The position numbers were made by a program, and so were the translations under genes. This document shows positions 16,824 to 22,855 of a DNA stretch of 50,587 nucleotides, in pieces. The DNA is taken from assembly GCA_902802535.1 (NCBI GenBank), contig CADCML010000045.1, forward strand, positions 1 through 50,587. The letters run 5' to 3'. The stretch comes from an uncultured Bacteroidia bacterium. Lineage in GTDB: Bacteria; Bacteroidota; Bacteroidia; Bacteroidales; F082. Within the stretch, counting starts at the first letter, position 1, and each line of letters begins with the position of its first letter. Under the pieces are notes generated by a model. That model was not told where the DNA came from. It worked only from the letters and a program-made list of their open reading frames with translations, and made no database searches.

Positions 16824-17138
16824 ATGACACAAGAAGAAGCCATTGCTCGCTTGAGCCGTTATCAGTCCACCACGCCCTCGGCTTGGCGCGAAGAAGAAGA
16901 GAAACGCCGTCAGGCCAAAGCCGAAGGCTGGCTACAGTATTCCCGCAAAATCGCCATTAAGCTGGCTCTCGCGATGAAACAGCAAAACCTTACAAGGCAA
17001 GATGTTGCAGAACGAATGGGATGCTCACCGCAATATGTTTCGCGCCTTTTGAAAGGCGAAGAAAACCTTTCGCTCGAAACTATATGCAAATTGGAGGATG
17101 CGCTTAACATCTCAATTTTGCAATATGAGTTTGCATGA
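16824..17138 (+). CDS. XRE-family helix-turn-helix regulator, HigA-like
   Basis: A 104-residue protein. An N-terminal charged helix (residues 15-35) is followed by a Cro/CI-type helix-turn-helix: LALAMKQQNLTRQDVAERMG and CSPQYVSRLLKGEENLSLETI, residues 50-95. This arrangement, with an N-terminal extension, is common among antitoxins of HigBA and similar pairs. No toxin gene lies next to it: the upstream 190 bp hold only promoters, and the downstream gene is a convergent broken ATPase. It may be an orphan antitoxin or a simple autoregulator. Confidence 0.87.
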   Translation: MTQEEAIARLSRYQSTTPSAWREEEEKRRQAKAEGWLQYSRKIAIKLALAMKQQNLTRQDVAERMGCSPQYVSRLLKGEENLSLETICKLEDALNISILQYEFA

Positions 17139-17162
17139 TTTTCTATGCGAAGCAATTTTTGT

Positions 17163-18367
17163 TTACCCTAGCAACCACTTCCAAAGCGGCATCACCTGAA
17201 TGGTCTTGCCGTCCTTTTCCAAAATAGTTTCTTCGTCTTTGGTGATAATCATCAGATCGTTCGCTTCCAAGCGCTTGGAAACCTTGATTAAAGCCTCGGT
17301 TTCGCGTTGGAAAGTGCTTTCATCTTGCAGGGAATAAGAGGTTTGAAGAAGTTTTTTTTGCTCGGGCAAGTAAAAATCGACCTCCACGCCGTTATGGTAA
17401 AAACAAACTTCGTTCTTGTACTTTCTTATCAAGTTGATGGCCACCATGTTCTCCAAAAGACTGGTCTCAGGATCTGGCAAAAACAGGTTGAGAATGCCGT
17501 TGTCGATGAAATAATATTTGCGTTGGGTGTTGCGTTCGGTCAATTTGCCAATGATGTTCTCCAACGGCAGCAGCAGCCACGATTCGCACATGTAATTCAC
17601 ATAATCAATGACTGTGTCAGTGCTGGTCTTTTTGCCAGTCGAACTCACCACATTGGCCAAACGGTTGTAGGATGAAGGCTGTTTTACGCTTTCTGCCAAC
17701 TTTTTGGCCAAAATGCGCAGACCAAAGTCGTTGCGGATGTCGTAACGCGCAATCAAATCGCCAAAGAAAACCTTGTTGAACAATCCGCTGAGCGGAAATA
17801 AGTCTCGAAATGCTTCGCAATCTCTTTTCTATGAAGATGCAAAGCGTTCTTTTCCTTTACATTAATGCCCAAAAAAGACAAATACTCAGCAAATGAAAGC
17901 GGAAACACTTCCTTAATCATATAACGCCCGCCCAAAATAGTCGCAATTTCCGAACTCAACATTTTGGCATTGCTGCCAGTGATGTAAACCCTATATTTTT
18001 GGTCCGCCAACCGTCGCGCAAACTTCTCCCAACCTTCAACAATCTGTATCTCATCGAAGAAGAAAACAGGCTGGGTATCAAACATTTCCTCGTATGCAGA
18101 CTTGATGATGTCCAAATCGGCCAAAGTCATTATTCCTAAACGGTCATCCTCAAAATTGAAATAGCAGATCTCCTCCATACGATAGCCTTTTTCCAATAAT
18201 TGATGGATGCGCTGATACAACAAATATGACTTTCCAGCGCGGCGCAAGCCCACAAGCACATAATTCTGTGCGTCCTCAAACGCATAATCGCGCTCATGAA
18301 AACTTACCGATGAAATAAAACGCTGATTTTCAATGATAATATCCTTTATTAAATCTTTGCTCAACAT
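17163..18367 (-). pseudogene. Broken AAA ATPase of the AAA_14-DUF4143 family
   Basis: Two overlapping frames together make one ATPase. The first (17753-18367) has Walker A LVGLRRAGKSYLLYQ, Walker B PVFFFDEIQIVEGWEKF and YITGSNAKMLSSEI, and ends normally up to HFETYFR before running out of frame. The second (17163-17783) resumes at FNKVFFGDLIARYDIRN and contains the complete DUF4143 nuclease-like part, with HNGVEVDFYLP. The family normally has about 20 residues (beginning YGGFPE) between YFR and this segment, so a small internal deletion with a frameshift at about 17780-17805 is inferred. It is upstream of no other gene in its direction. A three-unit palindrome array lies before its promoter. 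Confidence 0.85.
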
Positions 18368-18390
18368 GGTTGTTCATATTTTTCTGATGG

Positions 18391-18398
18391 CAAAAATA
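18391..18398 (-). promoter_or_regulatory. -7 box (TATTTTTG) for the broken ATPase
   Basis: The minus strand reads TATTTTTG, 23 bp before the ATG at 18367. The first 22-bp palindrome starts 4 bp further upstream, so the -33 region falls inside it. Confidence 0.5.
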
Positions 18399-18402
18399 CA
18401 AA

Positions 18403-18490
18403 TTTATCGATTACATTCGATAAAAACATATACTTTTTATCGTTTATAATCGACAAAAATACCCCATTTTCATCGATTATGTTCGATAAG
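18403..18490. repeat. Three 22-bp palindromes with an exact 33-bp period
   Basis: Units at 18403-18424, 18436-18457 and 18469-18490. The first has perfect arms TTTATCGA and TCGATAAA around a 6-bp centre. The other two are imperfect versions (TTTATCG..CGACAAA and TTCATCGA..TCGATAAG). Spacers are 11 bp and differ from each other. A 33-bp period is about three helical turns, so proteins would bind on one DNA face. Most likely operators for the adjacent ATPase gene. Confidence 0.85.
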
Positions 18491-18499
18491 ATGGGAAAT

Positions 18500-19243
18500 T
18501 TATCTTTTCTTGACCAGCCGTTGAATGCGGTTAGCCACCTCTTCCGGATAATCTACAAGCAGTTGTCCGTGATTCATTTTTGGGAAGACCTCCACGTGAG
18601 CATCGGGGCATAATTTGAGCAGATAATCGGCCTGCGGCTTGGCCACAAAAGCCTCCTTGGTGCCATACCAATAATGGATATCTGCCCCATGAATGGATTC
18701 CAGTTTATGGGTATAGACATCCTTGTAGCCGTCTCGCACTGCCTTTCCTTTCCCGTATGGCCACACTTTCTTACATTCTTCCAACAGCACATCGAAATAG
18801 TGCGAATGGAACACAAATTTCCAAAAGCCAGTCCAATGATAGCAAGTCCACACGTTGAGACTTTGGTAATATCGAATCGGATTCACGCTCCACTTGGGCA
18901 GGGGCAACAGCGGTGCCGCGTCCATGATGGCGTGGTCCATCACGATTTCGTTCCGTTCCATGATTCGGGACAGTATCTTTCCGCCCAAAGAAAGTCCGTA
19001 AGCAACGTCCAAATGCCCATTCAAGTTTTCCCGAACGTATTGAGTCGCCTGAATAGCTTGGTCATCGACTGATGTAAACTGAGACTCCTGACCGAGCAGG
19101 AATCCGTCAATTCCAACTGCGACAATGTAGAATTTGTCTTTCAGCAGCTCTATCAGGGGCAGGAATATCTCGTGGGATACGCCCAGCCCTGGTATCAGTA
19201 GCAGGTTTTGGTTTTCTTTATTTCCGTAGGTGCAGAAATTCAT
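18500..19243 (-). CDS. Alpha/beta-fold hydrolase
   Basis: A 247-residue cytoplasmic alpha/beta hydrolase with an oxyanion-hole region LLLIPGLGVSHEIFLP. The nucleophile elbow GLSLGG places the catalytic Ser at residue 85. The catalytic His is likely in FPKMNHGQLL (near 226). The acid residue may lie in the strand after YWYGTKEAF. Substrate is unknown. It follows the hdeD-like gene by 8 bp on the same strand and is therefore probably in one operon with it. Confidence 0.87.
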   Translation of the reverse strand: MNFCTYGNKENQNLLLIPGLGVSHEIFLPLIELLKDKFYIVAVGIDGFLLGQESQFTSVDDQAIQATQYVRENLNGHLDVAYGLSLGGKILSRIMERNEIVMDHAIMDAAPLLPLPKWSVNPIRYYQSLNVWTCYHWTGFWKFVFHSHYFDVLLEECKKVWPYGKGKAVRDGYKDVYTHKLESIHGADIHYWYGTKEAFVAKPQADYLLKLCPDAHVEVFPKMNHGQLLVDYPEEVANRIQRLVKKR

Positions 19244-19251
19244 AAAACGAA

Positions 19252-19815
19252 TCAGCCTCTCAGGGCATCACGCACATCCTCCACTTTCTTTTCGAAGCGG
19301 TTGATACCAGCTACGGCCAACAGGTAGGCCAAACCTGCAACGATGATGCCAACACCAATGAACAGTGACAGCGTCTTGGCTGAAACATCAGGATTCTTCA
19401 TACCGAGGAAACCAAAAACGACGGCTGCAATGCCAAAAAGGAGCAATGCCCACCAAGAGCCGAAACCAACTTTCTTGTAATCGAAACTCTGAACTGCAAT
19501 AATCAAACCTTCAACCGTCACCCAAAGGGCAAAGGCCATAGGGAGAGACATCGCAACAAACAGATTGTTGCTCAAGAACATAACACCAATGATGATTTGC
19601 AACAGACCCGACAGCATTCGCGTACCGCTATTGGGCAAAAAATGCTGGGTCCGGAAAGTGAAAACCATCTTGGAGATACCGGAAAAGAGCGTGAAACAGC
19701 CTATGAGCCACGCTGTTGAGAACAATGTAGCGGCGGGTTTGGCAATGCACATCACGCCTAACACGATGAGAAGGATGCCCGAAATGACGAGCCAAATCTT
19801 GTGACTTGTTTTCAT
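19252..19815 (-). CDS. HdeD-family (DUF308) membrane protein
   Basis: A 187-residue inner-membrane protein with six hydrophobic segments in paired DUF308 repeats, starting MKTSHKIWLVISGILLIVLGV and including WALLLFGIAAVVFGFLGMKNP. The E. coli relative HdeD is linked to acid resistance; the molecular activity is unknown. It ends with a charged tail (KVEDVRDALRG). It heads an operon with the hydrolase gene. A -7 box is at 19866-19873, with two large palindromes directly upstream. Confidence 0.88.
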   Translation of the reverse strand: MKTSHKIWLVISGILLIVLGVMCIAKPAATLFSTAWLIGCFTLFSGISKMVFTFRTQHFLPNSGTRMLSGLLQIIIGVMFLSNNLFVAMSLPMAFALWVTVEGLIIAVQSFDYKKVGFGSWWALLLFGIAAVVFGFLGMKNPDVSAKTLSLFIGVGIIVAGLAYLLAVAGINRFEKKVEDVRDALRG

Positions 19816-19865
19816 AAAGTTGATTTTTAATTGATGATGAAATTATAATTTTTGGATTTTGGCTG

Positions 19866-19873
19866 CAAAATTA
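19866..19873 (-). promoter_or_regulatory. -7 box (TAATTTTG) for the hdeD-hydrolase operon
   Basis: The minus strand reads TAATTTTG, 50 bp before the ATG at 19815. The expected -33 position lies inside the first arm of the palindrome at 19888-19901. Confidence 0.5.
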
Positions 19874-19887
19874 ATAAAAATCATTAC

Positions 19888-19992
19888 TTCCAACCAAATC
19901 TACCCTTTTTTAATGAGATTTGGTTGAAACTAATGCGCTTTTTGCGTTACTTTCAACCAAATCTATGTATTTTTTGGTGGATTTGGTTGAAA
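19888..19992. repeat. Two 42-bp palindromic units, 63-bp period
   Basis: Unit 1 (19888-19929) has arms TTCCAACCAAATCT and AGATTTGGTTGAAA around a 14-bp centre. Unit 2 (19951-19992) has TTTCAACCAAATCT and GGATTTGGTTGAAA. Unit starts are 63 bp apart, about six helical turns. The central 21 bp and the loops differ between units. The array is between the hdeD promoter and the end of the DUF5131 gene and looks like a double operator. Confidence 0.85.
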
Positions 19993-20018
19993 CTTCGTAA
20001 AGATATCTGTCGCCATAA

Positions 20019-20822
20019 TCAATCGTGATAGTCGCTGTCTTTCCATTCGAACTTTACCGTTTCGGGTACAAGGTACTTGCCTATTTTGTAGTCAATGTTT
20101 GCTTTGTGAGCCTGACTCAACTGGTAGCACCGTGGCACACGAAACATCTTTCCGTCCTTGATGAAATGGGCACCCGTCTGATGAAAGCGGAAGGCGACAT
20201 CTTTTGCGACACATTGCTCGCGAAGAGCAAGTACCCAGTCGTAATTGCAAGGCCTTGCATCGACTCCTGACTCCCCGCCCACCGACACTTCATCTATCGT
20301 TTCATTGAGATAAGGGGTAAGATTCATAGCAGTAATCAACGGAGAAGCAATAATGCTCTTGTGCTTGATGGGAAGCGACAAGAAAATGGGCAAACGATAA
20401 TCCGCCATCTCCTGATTCTCCACCGTGCAGCCCACGATGATATTGTCGTAACCATCGCCCCAGTCGTCGGGCACACACTCCATGAAACGGTCGATGCGTT
20501 TGGTGAAAAAGAAGAACCAAAGGTCGCTCCGCTGCTTCATCATCCGCCAACATTCCGGCCGCCATTCGTCTGCATCTTTCAAAAGGAAATCAGAAGTGAA
20601 GCAAGTGAACACCAACTTGCCGCTCTCAATCTTCCACGACTTGTCGCGCTTCTTTTTTATCGGAAGGTTGAAGCTGCCTGTCTTTCTGCACTCGCTACTT
20701 GATATCTCACTACCGTACATCTCGTCCTGACGATACACATAGCAATACTTGCATCCAGGGCTAATTTTGGTACAACCGTGCCATGGATTCCAGTCGGCGT
20801 ATATTTCCCAGTGTTCAGACAT
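20019..20822 (-). CDS. DUF5131 (phage Gp37/Gp68-like) protein with a radical-SAM-like Cys cluster
   Basis: A 267-residue protein. The N-terminus WNPWHGCTKISPGCKYCYV has a C-x6-C-x2-C cluster followed by Tyr, as in the DUF5131/phage Gp37-Gp68 family, whose fold is related to radical-SAM enzymes. Other conserved segments are VFTCFTSDFL, FFFTKRIDRF, IIVGCTVENQ and VSVGGESGVDARPCNYDW. The family often sits in mobile or defence regions beside three-Cys-motif proteins, and its reaction is unknown. The open frame reaches 20843, but the -7 box (20843-20850) overlaps that codon, so the ATG at 20820-20822 (MSEHWEIY) is chosen. Confidence 0.85.
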   Translation of the reverse strand: MSEHWEIYADWNPWHGCTKISPGCKYCYVYRQDEMYGSEISSSECRKTGSFNLPIKKKRDKSWKIESGKLVFTCFTSDFLLKDADEWRPECWRMMKQRSDLWFFFFTKRIDRFMECVPDDWGDGYDNIIVGCTVENQEMADYRLPIFLSLPIKHKSIIASPLITAMNLTPYLNETIDEVSVGGESGVDARPCNYDWVLALREQCVAKDVAFRFHQTGAHFIKDGKMFRVPRCYQLSQAHKANIDYKIGKYLVPETVKFEWKDSDYHD

Positions 20823-20842
20823 AAAGTCTCGCGAAAAGTCCA

Positions 20843-20870
20843 CAAAAATAAGAAAAAAAGTCTACTTTTG
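20843..20870. promoter_or_regulatory. Divergent -7 boxes for DUF5131 and glycosyltransferase genes
   Basis: On the minus strand TATTTTTG lies at 20843-20850, and on the plus strand TACTTTTG lies at 20863-20870. Both match TAnnTTTG. The two genes start 21 and 17 bp beyond their boxes, so their promoters overlap back to back. Confidence 0.55.
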
Positions 20871-20886
20871 CGGAAATTTTGAACAC

Positions 20887-21648
20887 ATGAACACGCTATC
20901 GGTCGTCATCATTACCTTCAACGAGGAGCAGAAGATAGGACAATGCCTTGATTCTGTGAAGGATATCGCAGACGAAATCATCGTCGTGGACAGCCATTCC
21001 ACCGATGCAACCGAAGCCATCTGCGACCGCTATGGCGTGAAGTTCTTCTCTCAAGATTGGCTCGGCTATTCCGACCAAAAGAACCTCGCTGACGACCTTG
21101 CCACCTGCGACCTCATTTTTTCCATTGATGCCGACGAAGCCCTCTCCGATGAATTGAAACAATCCATCAAAGAATTGAAAAACAAGGACATCGCCGAAAA
21201 CGAGGTCTTCGCTATGAACCGCCTCAACAACTATTGCGGTCAATGGGTCAAAGGCTGTGGGCTTTATCCCGAGACCAAAATCCGCATCTGGAGGCGAGGC
21301 TTTGCCCAATGGGAAGGACTCATCCACGAATGGCTGAACTTCAAGGAAACGCCGAAGAAAACCCTATTGCAAAGTGACCTGCTACATTATTCTTGGGACA
21401 CGCCCGAAGCCTTCCGCAAACAACAATTCCACTTTGCGGAGTTGGGCGCACAGTCATACTACGAGCGTGGCAAGAAGACAGGCATTTTGCCCTATCTTTT
21501 CAGCCCAAGCATCAACTTCATCCGCACCTATATTATAAAAGGTGGCTTCCTCGAAGGCAAGACGGGACTTTACATCTGCCGCACGATGATGCAAGCCAAT
21601 AGACACAAGTACAACCTGTTAAGAGAAAAATTGAAACAAAAAAAATAG
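20887..21648 (+). CDS. Glycosyltransferase family 2, LPS-core WaaE/KdtX-like
   Basis: A 253-residue GT-A glycosyltransferase. The N-terminus SVVIITFNEEQKIGQCLDSV and EIIVVDSHSTDAT are the nucleotide-sugar-binding strands, and FSIDADEALSDEL holds the DxD-type metal site. The later part (KIRIWRRGFAQWEGLIHEWL, then a helix with FIRTYIIKGGFLEG) resembles WaaE/KdtX-type enzymes that add a sugar to the LPS inner core at the cytoplasmic face of the inner membrane. The open frame begins at 20749, but ATG 20887 fits the promoter and the conserved start. The sugar donor is not known. Confidence 0.92.
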   Translation: MNTLSVVIITFNEEQKIGQCLDSVKDIADEIIVVDSHSTDATEAICDRYGVKFFSQDWLGYSDQKNLADDLATCDLIFSIDADEALSDELKQSIKELKNKDIAENEVFAMNRLNNYCGQWVKGCGLYPETKIRIWRRGFAQWEGLIHEWLNFKETPKKTLLQSDLLHYSWDTPEAFRKQQFHFAELGAQSYYERGKKTGILPYLFSPSINFIRTYIIKGGFLEGKTGLYICRTMMQANRHKYNLLREKLKQKK

Positions 21649-21654
21649 ACTATG

Positions 21655-21750
21655 GGACTACGAGACTACGGGACTACGGGACTGCGAGACTACGGGACTG
21701 CGGGACTGCGAGACTGCGGGACTGCGAGACTACGGGACTGCGGGACTGCG
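21655..21750. repeat. Array of twelve 8-bp units RGACTRCG
   Basis: Twelve adjoining units of (A/G)GACT(A/G)CG run without interruption. They begin 7 bp after the glycosyltransferase stop and end 38 bp before the four-helix-bundle gene. No ORF of interest crosses it. The reverse complement of the same unit recurs, degenerate, on the other side of that gene. Confidence 0.92.
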
Positions 21751-21788
21751 AGTCTTTGGTATTACACAAATAATTAGACTTAGACGAT

Positions 21789-22136
21789 ATGAAAGCATTT
21801 GAAGATTTAAGGATTTGGCAAGATGCACAAACACTCGCTGTAGATGTATACGTGATGTTCAAGGAGAACAAAGATTTTGGCTTTCGTGACCAAATTCAAA
21901 GGGCAGTGATTTCCATATCAAACAATATTGCAGAAGGAGCAGAGTATAATTCGGACAAAATGATGATTCGCTACCTGAGAATTGCAAAAGGCAGTTGCGG
22001 CGAAGTGAAAAACATGTTTTATCTTTGTCCAAAGTTAGGATATTGTTCCGACGAAAAAGGAAAAGAAATGATAGAAAAATGCAAGGCTTTGACCAATTCG
22101 ATTGGAGCCTTCATAGGTTATCTTGAAAATAAATAG
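21789..22136 (+). CDS. Four-helix-bundle protein (23S rRNA IVS / S23 family)
   Basis: A 115-residue protein with the conserved start FEDLRIWQDAQ, the helix motif QRAVISISNNIAEGAEYNS, and YLRIAKGSCGEVKNMFYLC, all typical of the S23/four-helix-bundle family first found in intervening sequences of 23S rRNA genes. Relatives also act as accessory (Avd-like) proteins of diversity-generating retroelements. No reverse transcriptase or rRNA is in this window. The gene is bracketed by the 8-bp repeat array (21655-21750) and by a degenerate inverted array (22156-22197), suggesting that it is a cassette. No TAnnTTTG box was seen. The biochemical role is unknown. Confidence 0.9.
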   Translation: MKAFEDLRIWQDAQTLAVDVYVMFKENKDFGFRDQIQRAVISISNNIAEGAEYNSDKMMIRYLRIAKGSCGEVKNMFYLCPKLGYCSDEKGKEMIEKCKALTNSIGAFIGYLENK

Positions 22137-22155
22137 TATTGTTTAAGATTTCGTT

Positions 22156-22197
22156 GTAGTCGAGTCCCGAAGTCTCACGTCTCGAAGTCTCGTAGTC
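22156..22197. repeat. Degenerate inverted counterpart of the 8-bp array
   Basis: The stretch contains GTAGTCGAGTCCCGAAGTCT, CGAAGTCT and CGTAGTC: several near copies of CGYAGTCY, the reverse complement of the unit in 21655-21750. About five units in 42 bp, with mismatches and one shortened unit. Together the two arrays form inverted flanks around the four-helix-bundle gene. Confidence 0.65.
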
Positions 22198-22211
22198 AAA
22201 ACATAAGCCTT

Positions 22212-22782
22212 ATGGAAGAATCATTTGAACAAGAAGTGGAACGCACTGTTGCAGTGCTGAAAGCCGGAAAAACCATCCTCTACCCCACCGACACCATTTG
22301 GGGCGTGGGTTGCGACGCCACCAACAACAAGGCCTGCCTGCGGGTTTACGCCGTGAAGCAGAGACCGCTCAACAAGAGCCTCATCATCCTCGTCGATTCG
22401 GTGGAAAGGCTTCAAGATTATGTGGTTAGCGTGCCTGCCATCGCCTACGACCTCATCAAAGGCGCCAAAAGTCCGCTGAGCATCATCTATCCCGAAAGCA
22501 AGAACTTGGCCAAGGCCGTTTCCGACGACAAGAGCATCTGCATCCGCGTGGTTGACAATGAGTTGCAAGGAAGTCATTCGTCGCCTCGGGAAGCCCATCA
22601 CCTCGACCTCGGCCAACCTTACCGGACAACCTTCATCGATGATTTTCAGCGACATCTGCGATGAAATCAAAAACACGGTGGATTATGTGGTGCAGCTCTA
22701 TCACGACAGTTTCGCCAAACCCAAGTGCTCCACCATCATCAAATTGAACCAGGACAACACTTTTGAGATTTTGAGGCAGTAA
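22212..22782 (+). pseudogene. L-threonylcarbamoyladenylate synthase (TsaC/Sua5), frameshifted
   Basis: This enzyme makes threonylcarbamoyl-AMP for the t6A modification of tRNAs reading ANN codons, and is usually essential. The first frame encodes VLKAGKTILYPTDTIWGVGCD, VKQRPLNKSLIILV and SICIRVVDNE. After about position 22562 the family sequence continues in the next frame (CKEVIRRLGKPITSTSANLTG, then a normal C-terminus to 22782). Two bases appear missing (or one extra) in GAGTTGCAAGG, since relatives read DEFCK here. Either the gene is inactive, or there is a sequence error, or a functional copy exists elsewhere. The start ATG at 22212 is well placed. Confidence 0.85.
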
Positions 22783-22791
22783 GCAATTCGC

Positions 22792-22821
22792 TTGTTATTT
22801 CAAAAAAGTTCGGTATTTTTG
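22792..22821 (+). promoter_or_regulatory. Promoter of the mscS-barrel operon
   Basis: TTG at 22792-22794, a 19-bp spacer and TATTTTTG at 22814-22821 match the Bacteroidota -33/-7 pattern, 34 bp before the ATG at 22856. Confidence 0.65.
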
Positions 22822-22855
22822 CAACTCTCATATAACATATAAAAAGTAGCCCTGT

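Noticed and set aside
18403-18490. CRISPR-like reading of the 22-bp units with 11-bp spacers
   Set aside because: Only three units, spacers far too short, units imperfect and palindromic, and no cas genes; operator sites fit better.
21655-21750. CRISPR reading of the 8-bp array
   Set aside because: The units abut without spacers; it is a short tandem repeat.
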